64,000 bases of DNA, taken from positions 1,398,501 through 1,462,500 of the forward strand of contig NZ_CP019427.1 of assembly GCF_009834545.1 (NCBI RefSeq), given 5' to 3'. Made by a program: the position numbers and the translations under genes. The notes below the pieces were generated by a model. The model was not told where the DNA came from and did not search any database. It was given only the letters and a program-made list of their open reading frames with translations. The stretch is from Pseudomonas sp. S04. GTDB taxonomy: Bacteria; Pseudomonadota; Gammaproteobacteria; Pseudomonadales; Pseudomonadaceae. Shown here in pieces: positions 34,511 to 45,060 of this stretch. How positions within the stretch are numbered: the first letter of the stretch is position 1; each line of letters begins with the position of its first letter.

Positions 34511-35205
34511 TCTTCGACTACAACGTCATCTGGGAGGCACTGCCGCTGTACCTCGGCGGTCTGCTGACCACTTTGAAACTGCTCGGGCTGTCGCTGTTCT
34601 TCGGCCTGCTGTGCGCCTTGCCCCTGGGCTTGATGCGGGTGTCCAAGCAGCCGGTCATCAACATGACCGCCTGGCTCTACACCTACGTGATCCGCGGCAC
34701 GCCGATGCTGGTGCAGCTGTTCCTGATCTACTACGGGCTGGCCCAGTTCGAAGCCGTGCGCGAGAGTTTCCTCTGGCCATGGCTGTCGAGCGCGACCTTC
34801 TGCGCGTGCCTGGCCTTTGCCGTCAACACCAGCGCCTACACCGCCGAAATCATCGCCGGCAGCCTGCGGGCCACGCCCAATGGCGAGATCGAAGCGGCCA
34901 AGGCCATGGGCATGTCGCGCTTCAAGATGTACAAGCGCATCCTGCTGCCATCGGCGTTGCGCCGGGCGCTGCCGCAGTACAGCAACGAAGTGATCATGAT
35001 GCTGCAGACCACCAGTCTGGCGTCCATCGTGACCCTGATCGACATCACCGGTGCCGCGCGTACCGTCAACGCCCAGTACTACCTGCCGTTCGAAGCCTAC
35101 ATCACCGCCGGCGTGTTCTACCTGTGCCTGACGTTCATCCTGGTGCGCCTGTTCAAGATGGCCGAGCGCCGCTGGCTGGGCTACATGGCCCCACGGAAGC
35201 ACTGA
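34507..35205 (+). CDS. aotM: Arginine/ornithine ABC permease AotM
   Basis: A 232-residue HisM-type permease with about five helices and the EAA loop GSLRATPNGEIEAAKAMGMSR. It pairs with AotQ to form the channel. Its ATG overlaps the aotQ stop by four bases, and the next gene begins one base after its stop, so the three are translated as a block. Confidence 0.95.
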   Translation: MIFDYNVIWEALPLYLGGLLTTLKLLGLSLFFGLLCALPLGLMRVSKQPVINMTAWLYTYVIRGTPMLVQLFLIYYGLAQFEAVRESFLWPWLSSATFCACLAFAVNTSAYTAEIIAGSLRATPNGEIEAAKAMGMSRFKMYKRILLPSALRRALPQYSNEVIMMLQTTSLASIVTLIDITGAARTVNAQYYLPFEAYITAGVFYLCLTFILVRLFKMAERRWLGYMAPRKH

Positions 35206-35206
35206 T

Positions 35207-36319
35207 ATGGAACGTATCGACCATCAGTTACCGTGGAGCCACCTGGGTAGCGAGCGCCATGTTTCGGTGTTCCGCTTCGGCGCTGGCGAGCGCAAGGCCT
35301 ATATCCAGGCCAGCCTGCACGCCGACGAGTTGCCGGGGATGCGCACGGCCTGGGAGCTGAAAAAGCGCCTGGCCGAACTCGAAGCCCAAGGTGCCCTCAA
35401 CGGGGTGATCGAGCTGGTACCGGTGGCCAACCCGCTGGGCCTTGGGCAGTTGCTCCAGGGCAACCACCAAGGTCGTTTCGAGGCGGGCAGCGGCAAGAAT
35501 TTCAACCGCGATTTCGTCGAGCTGAGTGCGCCGGTGGCCGCCCAGCTCGAAGGTCGCCTGGGGGATGATCCGCACGCCAATGTCCAGTTGATCCGCCAGG
35601 CCATGAGTGATGCGCTGGCCGCATTGCCCGCGCCCAGCAGTCAATTGCAGGGCATGCAGCGGATCTTGCTGAGCCATGCCTGCACTGCCGACGTGGTGCT
35701 GGACCTGCATTGCGACGCCGAAGCCGCGCTGCACATGTATGCCTTGCCGCAGCACTGGCCGCAGTGGCGTTCGCTGGCCGCGCACTTGAATGTGCGGGTC
35801 GGGTTGCTGGCGGAAGACTCCGGCGGCAGCTCCTTTGATGAAGCCTGCTCGTTGCCGTGGCTGCGTTTGGCCCGGCAGTTTCCCCAGGCACAAATTCCCC
35901 TGGCGTGCCTGGCGACCACCATCGAGCTGGGCGGTCAGGCAGACACTGGGCGTACCCAGGCCGAAGCTCACGCCGAGGGCATCCTGGCGTTCCTTGCCGA
36001 GCAGGGCCTGATCAAGGGCCAATGGCCGGCCCCGTTGCACGAAGCCTGCGAAGGGCTGCCGTTCGAAGGCACCGAGCTGCTGTTTGCGCCGCATCCGGGT
36101 GTGGTGAGTTTCTTGCGTGAGCCGGGCGAGTGGGTCGAGGCCGGTGAGCAGATTTTTGAAGTGATTGATCCTTTGGCTGATCGGGTCAGCACCGTGTGTG
36201 CTGGTACGGCCGGCGTGCTGTTTGCCGTTGAACGGCTGCGGTATGCCCAACCCGGTTTCTGGCTGGCCAAGGTGGCGGGGCGCGAAGCGCTGCGTCACGG
36301 GCGCTTGCTCAACGACTGA
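35207..36319 (+). CDS. aotO: AotO, succinylglutamate desuccinylase/aspartoacylase-family protein
   Basis: A 370-residue zinc carboxypeptidase-like protein of the AstE/AspA family. ASLHADELPG supplies the first zinc ligands (H..E) and LDLHCDAEAAL the third; TTIELGG is the later catalytic-glutamate region. Its place inside the aot operon matches PAO1 aotO, a gene without a known role in transport. It might deacylate an N-acyl amino acid brought in by the system; inference only. Confidence 0.88.
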   Translation: MERIDHQLPWSHLGSERHVSVFRFGAGERKAYIQASLHADELPGMRTAWELKKRLAELEAQGALNGVIELVPVANPLGLGQLLQGNHQGRFEAGSGKNFNRDFVELSAPVAAQLEGRLGDDPHANVQLIRQAMSDALAALPAPSSQLQGMQRILLSHACTADVVLDLHCDAEAALHMYALPQHWPQWRSLAAHLNVRVGLLAEDSGGSSFDEACSLPWLRLARQFPQAQIPLACLATTIELGGQADTGRTQAEAHAEGILAFLAEQGLIKGQWPAPLHEACEGLPFEGTELLFAPHPGVVSFLREPGEWVEAGEQIFEVIDPLADRVSTVCAGTAGVLFAVERLRYAQPGFWLAKVAGREALRHGRLLND

Positions 36320-36342
36320 CTGTTTTTGTGAGAACCGACAGC

Positions 36343-37107
36343 ATGTACAAACTTGAAGTCCAAGACCTGCATAAACGCTATGGCAGTCACGAAGTGCTCA
36401 AGGGCGTGTCCCTGAAGGCAGCGGCAGGCGATGTGATCAGCATCATCGGCTCCAGTGGCTCCGGCAAAAGTACCTTCCTGCGCTGCATCAACCTGCTGGA
36501 GCAGCCGCACGCGGGCAAGATCCTGCTCAACAACGAAGAGTTGAAGCTGGTGGCCGGCAAGGACGGCGCGATGAAGGCGGCCGACCCCAAGCAACTGCAA
36601 CGCATGCGTTCGCGCCTGTCGATGGTGTTCCAGCATTTCAACCTGTGGTCGCACATGACCGCGCTGGAAAACATCATGGAAGCGCCCGTGCACGTGCTGG
36701 GCATGTCCAAGGCCCAAGCGCGGGAAAAGGCCGAGATGTACCTGGCCAAGGTCGGCGTGTCCCATCGCAAGGACGCCTACCCGGGCCATATGTCCGGTGG
36801 CGAGCAACAGCGCGTGGCGATTGCCCGGGCGCTGGCGATGGAGCCTGAGGTGATGCTGTTCGACGAACCGACGTCGGCGCTCGACCCGGAGCTGGTTGGC
36901 GACGTGCTCAAGGTCATGCAGGCCCTGGCCCAGGAAGGCCGGACCATGGTGGTGGTGACCCACGAGATGGGTTTTGCCCGGGAAGTCTCGAACCAGTTGG
37001 TGTTCCTGCACAAAGGTGTGGTCGAGGAAAGTGGCAACCCGCGCGAAGTGCTGGTCAATCCACAGTCCGAACGCCTGCAGCAATTCCTCTCCGGCAGCTT
37101 GAAATAG
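36343..37107 (+). CDS. aotP: Arginine/ornithine ABC ATP-binding protein AotP
   Basis: A 254-residue HisP-type ATPase: Walker A GSSGSGKS, Q-loop VFQHFNLW, ABC signature LSGG-like MSGGEQQRVAIARAL, Walker B EVMLFDEPTSALD and H-loop VVVTHEMG. ATG 36343 begins MYKLEVQDLHKRYG; an in-frame ATG five codons earlier has no ribosome site. It ends the transport part of the operon; a REPIN separates it from argR. Confidence 0.96.
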   Translation: MYKLEVQDLHKRYGSHEVLKGVSLKAAAGDVISIIGSSGSGKSTFLRCINLLEQPHAGKILLNNEELKLVAGKDGAMKAADPKQLQRMRSRLSMVFQHFNLWSHMTALENIMEAPVHVLGMSKAQAREKAEMYLAKVGVSHRKDAYPGHMSGGEQQRVAIARALAMEPEVMLFDEPTSALDPELVGDVLKVMQALAQEGRTMVVVTHEMGFAREVSNQLVFLHKGVVEESGNPREVLVNPQSERLQQFLSGSLK

Positions 37108-37125
37108 TCAAGGCTGCTGTCTCGC

Positions 37126-37228
37126 CCTGTAGGAGCGAGCTTGCTCGCGAAGATCGTCAACGATAACGCGGGAAGCCTGATGCTCCGTGGCGTTCTCAGG
37201 TTTTTCGCGAGCAAGCTCGCTCCTACAG
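37126..37228. repeat. REPIN: two inverted REP elements
   Basis: CCTGTAGGAGCGAGCTTGCT and its inverted copy (37204-37228) are 53 bp apart between aotP and argR. This variant core (TAGGAGCGAGC) differs from that near acs (GGGAGCGGGC). Confidence 0.85.
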
Positions 37229-37325
37229 AGGAGCGGGTCTTCATCGTTTTTTGAGATTTGTGTTGGTTTACGGGCTAGCATTGGCCTTTGTCTTCATTAC
37301 TGTTACTGGCTTCGGATAGCATTCC

Positions 37326-38306
37326 ATGACCGCCCACAAAATTGGTTTCCTGATTTGGCCCAGCACTAAAGCCTTGACGCTAGCGCTGGCCGAGGAGGCC
37401 TTGCGTGTTGCTCAGCGCGTGCATCCGGAAGTGGTTTACGAACTGGTGTTCCTGCAGGCCGAACCCCCGAGCGAGGGGGCCTGGCAATTGCCTGGCGAGG
37501 CCTGGAGCGGCAAGCTGGAAAACTTCCAGAAGCTGTTCCTGCTCGCCGACGAGCCACCCACCGCGCTGGCACCGGCCCTGAGCAGTGCGCTCAAGCAGTT
37601 GGTGCGCGCCGGTTGTGTGATTGGCGGTCTGTCGGCTGGTGTCTATCCCCTGGCGCAATTGGGTCTGCTCGATGGTTACCGCGCTGCGGTGCACTGGCGT
37701 TGGCAGGACGATTTTGCCGAGCGCTTCCCCAAGGTGATTGCCACCAGTCATCTGTTCGATTGGGATCGCGATCGCCTGACGGCGTGCGGCGGGATGTCGG
37801 TGCTTGACCTGTTGCTGGCAGTTTTGGCGCGAGACCATGGGGCCGAGCTGGCCGGAGCAGTGTCGGAAGAGTTGGTGGTCGAGCGGATTCGTGAAGGAGG
37901 TGAGCGTCAGCGCATTCCCTTGCAGAATCGCCTCGGCTCCAGCCATCCAAAACTCACGCAAGCCGTGTTGCTGATGGAAGCCAACATCGAAGAGCCGCTG
38001 ACCACCGACGAAATCGCCCAGCATGTGTGCGTGTCCCGTCGGCAGTTGGAGCGGATTTTCAAGCAGTACCTCAACCGCGTGCCGAGCCAGTATTACCTCG
38101 AGCTGCGCCTGAACAAGGCACGGCAGATGTTGATGCAGACCAGCAAGTCGATCATCCAGATCGGCCTGTCCTGTGGTTTCTCCTCGGGCCCGCACTTCTC
38201 CAGCGCCTACCGTAACTTCTTCGGCGCCACGCCGCGTGAAGACCGTAACCAGCGGCGCAGCAGCAGCCCGTTCGAACTATCGTCCGTGCCGTCGGAACGC
38301 GGCTAG
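37326..38306 (+). CDS. argR: Arginine regulator ArgR (AraC/XylS family)
   Basis: A 326-residue regulator: an N-terminal DJ-1/PfpI-like domain (1-190, GGLSAGVYPLAQLGLLDGYRAAVHW) and a C-terminal AraC helix-turn-helix pair (about 215-310, TTDEIAQHVCVSRRQLERIF and IIQIGLSCGFSSGPHFSSAY). In Pseudomonas this protein, unrelated to E. coli ArgR, activates aot and aru on arginine. It closes the aot operon and precedes, after the LRR gene, the aru genes it should control. Confidence 0.95.
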   Translation: MTAHKIGFLIWPSTKALTLALAEEALRVAQRVHPEVVYELVFLQAEPPSEGAWQLPGEAWSGKLENFQKLFLLADEPPTALAPALSSALKQLVRAGCVIGGLSAGVYPLAQLGLLDGYRAAVHWRWQDDFAERFPKVIATSHLFDWDRDRLTACGGMSVLDLLLAVLARDHGAELAGAVSEELVVERIREGGERQRIPLQNRLGSSHPKLTQAVLLMEANIEEPLTTDEIAQHVCVSRRQLERIFKQYLNRVPSQYYLELRLNKARQMLMQTSKSIIQIGLSCGFSSGPHFSSAYRNFFGATPREDRNQRRSSSPFELSSVPSERG

Positions 38307-38363
38307 ACCACGGTTGGCCATGGGGAGCGCGAGCTCCCCATGGCCTGACTCAATAGCGAGTAC

Positions 38364-41300
38364 TCAGGTTTCAATATCTGTATCAGGCGCCGGATCAATG
38401 GGGGCGGGTAGGTCGGTTTGCTCGAACCCCAGGTCATTTTCGGTTGCGTGGTAGTAAGCGGCGATGCGTTGCATGCTTTGCTCGGTGAATGGATTGCCAC
38501 TGAAGTCAAAGCTTTCACCGACATCGGGATCGACCTCCATGAGCTCGACGGGCATCTCGGTAATGGCGTTGTAGCTCAGGTCGACATCCGTCCAGGTATT
38601 GATGCTCAGCACGCCTCTCGGGATTTCGGTGATGCCGGTATGGCTCAGGTCCAATGACGATATCTCCGTCATCTGGCTGAGATCAGGGCTAAGGCCTAGC
38701 GGATTGTTCCGCAGGTTCAAGTGGTCAAGATTATTCATGCCCGCCAATCCATCGACGGTTTCCTGGGTCAGGGTGATCCTGCATTCAGACAAGCTCAGTA
38801 CTGTCAGCCTGCGCATTCTGAAGACGCCATCGGGGATGTTATCCAGTTGGTATCCGCGCACGGTCAGGCTGTCCAGGTTCGGAAAAGCGTCGAGGAATCG
38901 ACTCAGCCGTGGGGCGATGTCGCCTGCACTCGTCAGATACATTTCAGGCACATGGCCGAAGTCCGCTGTCAGTACCGGCAAGTCGCCCATGATTGCCAGG
39001 TGTGAGGTGAGTCCATACTCGCTGACAGCGATGCTTTCGGTCGGTATCTGCCGCCAGCACCGTTCCAGCTTTTGCTTGAATTCATCTCTTTTGACGTGCT
39101 CGGCAAACAGCTCGTCGGCCGTCAGGGGGGCGCCAGTAACCGGGTGGGCGGCGGGCACGTTGGCCGTCCATAGACTCAGGTCGTTACGGAGTCTAGTGAA
39201 CTCAAGTTCGCGACGTGTCAGGTCGGCTCGACCGTCTGTCAGTGTTCCGGGTAAGCGATAGATGAAATCACTGGCTTCTTCATTGTCCAGGCTGGGATAC
39301 AGGGCTTTGGCTCGATCGATATCGGCCTGTTCGGCATAGACCCCAAAGTCTTTCTCGGTCCGGCTGTAGTGAATCTTTACACGTTCACGGGTGAGCGGGG
39401 ACAGTGGGTTGTTGCCAAAATCAAATCCCTCACTGATGTTGCCGGGAAGGTCGAAGAGGGCAGCGGGTAATTCGGTGATCTGGTTGTTATTGAAAATGGC
39501 TGTTCGAATGTGAGGGTGATTCACCAGCCCGTCTGGAATGCTGGAAATTCCGGTGTTGGAAAGGTCGATGTAGGTCAGCTCAGGCATGGTGGCCAGATTG
39601 GGTGTGAGCCCCAATGGATTGTTGTACAGGTCCAGAACGGAAAGCTTGCTCAGCGATGACAGTGTTGCCTGGCTTTCGGCGGTGAGTACAAGGCCGCAAT
39701 CGCTCAGTACCAGTTCCTCGAGTTCCGGCAGCGCATTGATCGGCTGCGGTAGTTCCAGCAGGGTAAAGTTGCGCAGTTCCAGCTGGCGCAGACCCGGGAA
39801 GCGTTCCAGGAAAGGGCCAATGGAGTGTGCGCTCGCGCTGTTCTGGAGCGAAATGGAGGAAACATGGCTGAAGTCGGCGCTCAGGATGGGGAGATCGCCG
39901 ATGATCGGCTGGGAAAACTTGAAGACATGCCCGCCCTCGGCTCCCAATGCGTCATCAAAGAGCGCAGTCTCCCGACGCCAGCAGCGGAGTATTTGCTCCC
40001 TGAGCAATCGGCGGTTTTGTGTTTCTATCAGTAATTCCTGTTCGCTGAGTGCAACGTTGGTTATCGGGTGTACGGCGGGCGGATTGTTGGCCCAGATATG
40101 CAGGTCCTCCTGCAGTTGGTAGTACTCGTTGCGCAGGCGTGAGAGTTCCGCGCGCGGGCCGTCGGGGTGGCTTTGCAGTCGTTGGAGCAGGGTCTGGATC
40201 TCTTCGGGGGGAAGGTTGGGATAAAGCTCTCGTGTGCGATCTTCCAGTGTGCGTGGTTGGTCGCCGGTACTGCGGCGATAGCCTTCGGACCCGAGCAGGC
40301 GGAGGGTCTCAATGACCGGTTTGGGTGTGGGGGGGAGTGACAGGGCTGTTCGTAACTCGGCTCGTTCCAGGGGGAAGTCCCGGATTGCCTGTTTCAGTTT
40401 TCCGCTTTCGCCGATATGAATGTCCAGGCTGTTTCGCTGGGCATCCGGCAAGGCTTGCAGTACGGCGCCATAGAGATCGGTGGCAGCGGAAAGTTGCAAG
40501 CCTTCGTCATCGTAGGCCTGGTACCGGCCATCGCTGGTCAGCACCAGCACTTTGCGGATAGAGGCCTGGGCGCCACCTATGCCGTCGACCTGCGGGCCTT
40601 CAAAGGCCTGGTCATGGATGTCGATCCGCACATCGGATGACCAGCCGGGTAACCGTTCGAGCGAGCGCAGGGCCAGTCTTTCGGTGTCCGCCGAGTCAGG
40701 CGAATCCAGATACAACCCTTCATACGCACGCGTGACTCGCACCTCTTCATTGGCCTGTTGTGCAAGGTCCTCCAGGCGCTTCGGCAGGTGCCCGTTATCG
40801 ATTTCCTTAAGCTCGTCGCCGCTGGCCAGGCTCAGCAACTCTCGGGCAACGCTCCGGGGTAGCCCCGGTGTCGCCTCAATGATTGTTTGGGCGTGAGGGT
40901 CTTGCGTAGCCTCCTGTCCTCTGTAGCGTGACTCGAAAAGCGTGGCACGTTTGTCTTTGGCGATTTGCCCGAGCTTTTTTCTCAGGTGACTGGCACGAAT
41001 GTCGAGATTGATCGTCGGGGCACCGAAGCTTTCGCCGAACATGGTCTTGATCTCACTCTGGTCGAGGGATTCCAGTACGGTTTTAAGCAAGTCACCATTG
41101 TTCAATTGGGCTTCGTGTATCTGTATGACTGGCAGGTGCTCCTTCGCGGAGAACTCCCAGACTGGCTGTCCATCGGCGTCGAGAAAACGGAGTGCTTTGG
41201 TTGCTGGCCATAGACCGTCGCTCGTCAGCAATTGCAACTGGGCTTGCGGATCGGCTTTGCGATACACCAGGGGGTCATCACTGTTGAGCTGATCGATCAG

Positions 41301-43394
41301 GCCCTGAATCGCTTTTTCAATTCGCATGCGTTCAAGGGTGTCTGTCAGAAGTGGCGGTTCAGACTCACTATGGACATGCATCTTGCGCAGCATGTTTTCA
41401 TGGCCGTTGCTGATGTCCAGGGCCTGGTCGAGTTCAAGATCGGTGAAGGCATCGACGTTGTGGCCGAGACGGCGAACCAGTCTTGCTTTGTCCCAGTGCA
41501 GAGGATGATCGAGCTCGGTTTTCCATGCACCTGAACCATTGTGTTTCAGCGGTGATCGATAGGCCTCGGGTCGTGTGGGGTGTTGCAGGTAGCAGGCGTT
41601 GGTGTCGGCCGCTGTTTGCACTGAGTAGTGTTTGCCCTCGATCTGCACGACGCGCTTGCCTTGATGCTGATAGAAGCCTTGGGCGTCCGGTTTCGAGCCT
41701 TCTGGTAGCTGGGTTTTCAGCTCGTAGGCGCTCAGGTCGGGTTTCCAGTACCGGGTTTTGCCACCGTGTGCCGAGACCGGTTTGAATTGATCGATGAAGG
41801 TGACAATTTCCTTGGGTAGCAGGGTGCGGAATTCGCCCGCCGCGACCACGCCACCGGCGGCAAAGGTACCCAGCTGGATGACCGACTCGACCACGCCCAT
41901 GAAATGCTCGAAGGCTTCACTTTTCAGGCCTTGGGCCCACTCAATGACGCTTTCGAATGTCTCGTCCAGTAATTGATAGGCCATGTAGGCCATCATCAAC
42001 TCCCCCGCAAAAGGTACGAAGGGGGCTACCACGAGCACTGCGATCTCGAGGATCGAGGTCGCGATGTTGACGAAAGAGTCCCACAGCGCCCAGCGGGCTT
42101 TCTGATCGGTTGTTGCGGTTGATACGGCCATGACCCGTGCATCATTGAGGATTTTGTTCAGCTTGCCCTGGTAGAGGTGTTGCCACAGTCTGCGCCTGAT
42201 GGGGGTGGCGGAGAACTGGAGGTCGGGATTGTCGATGGCGGATTCGCGCCATGAGGCCTGTGGGTCGCCCTGTTGGTGTTGATGCCATGTGACTTCCGTG
42301 AGGCGATTGGCAAGGTTGCCAAAGAAATAGCCTCGGTGTTCGTGGGCAATGAACCGGCTGAAGAATGTTCGATAGTCGGTATCGCGCAGTTGTTCAGTCA
42401 GCCTTCGCATGAAATCAGCGGTCGACGGGTACTCCCTGATCGGGTGATTGGGATCATCCGGGACATAGGCCACCACTCGCACCGGCCTGCGGCTCTGCTC
42501 AAGGTTCGGGGCAAACAGCACAATGCCGGTGAGCGTCGAGGACATTATCCTGAGGTCGTGACAGTGCACGGCTTCACCTTTCATCCTCATGCCCCGTACG
42601 CCCTGGAGCATGCCCTGAATCAGCAGGAAATAATCCGACTGAATATGGCCACTCATCCATGCAAATCGCAGTGCCGCCTTCAGCGCGGCTTTCTGGCTCT
42701 GGATGACCTTGGGTTGGAGAATCGCGGCGGCGACCGGATTGGAGACGCCCAGGTTGTCTTCGAGGTAAGTCTTGTACTGGGCGCCAATATCCAGTTCCCG
42801 GCACAGTCGGGTAAAGGCTGGGATGCCGATCGTTGCCTTGAGTGCGGGCAGGGTGGTGAACTGCCCCGTGGCCGAGGGTTTAGTGATGAAGGTTGAGTCA
42901 GGTTCGTAGGCGTCGGCTTCGGTTTCCTTGCTTTCAAAGTTGTGCAGCGCCGCGTCCAGCAACGAAACCGTCCAGGTCCGGGCGGCTCCAGACTGAATCG
43001 GGAACCAGGGGATTGTCGCGGGGATATACAGACGCAAGAAGGTTTTCTTGACGTCCACCTCCAGGTTGAAGCGGGTTTTCAGCGCATTCCTGAGTAAGGG
43101 TTCGGCGAAGCTGTTGACGTCTTGCAGGCGTTCCAGCGCCTGGTCCACAGCATTTTGTGCGCTCCAGTGAGCGGCGTTGAGAGTGTCGAGCTCGGTATGC
43201 TGGTCGGCCGGTGCCGTGGTCAAGCGGTCGGGCAACTGTGGTCGTGTGCGTTTGAGGGCCTGGCGCCTGGCGGGTGATGCCTTGGCGAGCCAGTCGGGAA
43301 CGGCGTTTCTTAGGGGCAGATAGTGGCTGTCGGGGTGTTCTGAGTGGTGGGTGTTGAGTGTGGTTGCGGAGTGTTGTCCTTCAGGTAATGACAT
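38364..43394 (-). CDS. Giant DUF6543/LRR toxin-like protein without visible NEL domain
   Basis: A 1,676-residue protein. Residues 20 to about 430 read like the dermonecrotic-toxin-type N-terminal domain of Pseudomonas effectors. Two hydrophobic stretches follow (about 430-470 and 505-525), then a long helical middle region. The C-terminal third holds two copies of a 310-residue module: a helical linker starting at LYPNLPPEEI (about 1056) or LYPSLDNEEA (about 1368), then a leucine-rich-repeat block with SLPEL-type strands. NEL E3-ligase domains normally end this family; here the chain stops 35 residues after the second LRR block and I see none. ATG 43394 follows AAGGA. It is inserted against the strand between argR and aruC. 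Confidence 0.75.
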   Translation of the reverse strand: MSLPEGQHSATTLNTHHSEHPDSHYLPLRNAVPDWLAKASPARRQALKRTRPQLPDRLTTAPADQHTELDTLNAAHWSAQNAVDQALERLQDVNSFAEPLLRNALKTRFNLEVDVKKTFLRLYIPATIPWFPIQSGAARTWTVSLLDAALHNFESKETEADAYEPDSTFITKPSATGQFTTLPALKATIGIPAFTRLCRELDIGAQYKTYLEDNLGVSNPVAAAILQPKVIQSQKAALKAALRFAWMSGHIQSDYFLLIQGMLQGVRGMRMKGEAVHCHDLRIMSSTLTGIVLFAPNLEQSRRPVRVVAYVPDDPNHPIREYPSTADFMRRLTEQLRDTDYRTFFSRFIAHEHRGYFFGNLANRLTEVTWHQHQQGDPQASWRESAIDNPDLQFSATPIRRRLWQHLYQGKLNKILNDARVMAVSTATTDQKARWALWDSFVNIATSILEIAVLVVAPFVPFAGELMMAYMAYQLLDETFESVIEWAQGLKSEAFEHFMGVVESVIQLGTFAAGGVVAAGEFRTLLPKEIVTFIDQFKPVSAHGGKTRYWKPDLSAYELKTQLPEGSKPDAQGFYQHQGKRVVQIEGKHYSVQTAADTNACYLQHPTRPEAYRSPLKHNGSGAWKTELDHPLHWDKARLVRRLGHNVDAFTDLELDQALDISNGHENMLRKMHVHSESEPPLLTDTLERMRIEKAIQGLIDQLNSDDPLVYRKADPQAQLQLLTSDGLWPATKALRFLDADGQPVWEFSAKEHLPVIQIHEAQLNNGDLLKTVLESLDQSEIKTMFGESFGAPTINLDIRASHLRKKLGQIAKDKRATLFESRYRGQEATQDPHAQTIIEATPGLPRSVARELLSLASGDELKEIDNGHLPKRLEDLAQQANEEVRVTRAYEGLYLDSPDSADTERLALRSLERLPGWSSDVRIDIHDQAFEGPQVDGIGGAQASIRKVLVLTSDGRYQAYDDEGLQLSAATDLYGAVLQALPDAQRNSLDIHIGESGKLKQAIRDFPLERAELRTALSLPPTPKPVIETLRLLGSEGYRRSTGDQPRTLEDRTRELYPNLPPEEIQTLLQRLQSHPDGPRAELSRLRNEYYQLQEDLHIWANNPPAVHPITNVALSEQELLIETQNRRLLREQILRCWRRETALFDDALGAEGGHVFKFSQPIIGDLPILSADFSHVSSISLQNSASAHSIGPFLERFPGLRQLELRNFTLLELPQPINALPELEELVLSDCGLVLTAESQATLSSLSKLSVLDLYNNPLGLTPNLATMPELTYIDLSNTGISSIPDGLVNHPHIRTAIFNNNQITELPAALFDLPGNISEGFDFGNNPLSPLTRERVKIHYSRTEKDFGVYAEQADIDRAKALYPSLDNEEASDFIYRLPGTLTDGRADLTRRELEFTRLRNDLSLWTANVPAAHPVTGAPLTADELFAEHVKRDEFKQKLERCWRQIPTESIAVSEYGLTSHLAIMGDLPVLTADFGHVPEMYLTSAGDIAPRLSRFLDAFPNLDSLTVRGYQLDNIPDGVFRMRRLTVLSLSECRITLTQETVDGLAGMNNLDHLNLRNNPLGLSPDLSQMTEISSLDLSHTGITEIPRGVLSINTWTDVDLSYNAITEMPVELMEVDPDVGESFDFSGNPFTEQSMQRIAAYYHATENDLGFEQTDLPAPIDPAPDTDIET

Positions 43395-44921
<1,527 letters not shown>

Positions 44922-44984
44922 TAGACCCTTCGGCGCCTGATCATTCAGGTGTCGAACCCAATTTTTGTTCCGGCCCCGCTTTTC

Positions 44985-45012
44985 TGTAGGGGCGAGCAGG
45001 CTCGCTCCTACA
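44985..45012. repeat. REP element between aruC and aruF
   Basis: TGTAGGGGCGAG and CTCGCTCCTACA form a single imperfect REP hairpin in the 139-bp gap. Confidence 0.75.
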
Positions 45013-45060
45013 AGGGGCCGGCTATTTTCCTCAAAGAGTTTTCAAGAAAGGAGTGACACC

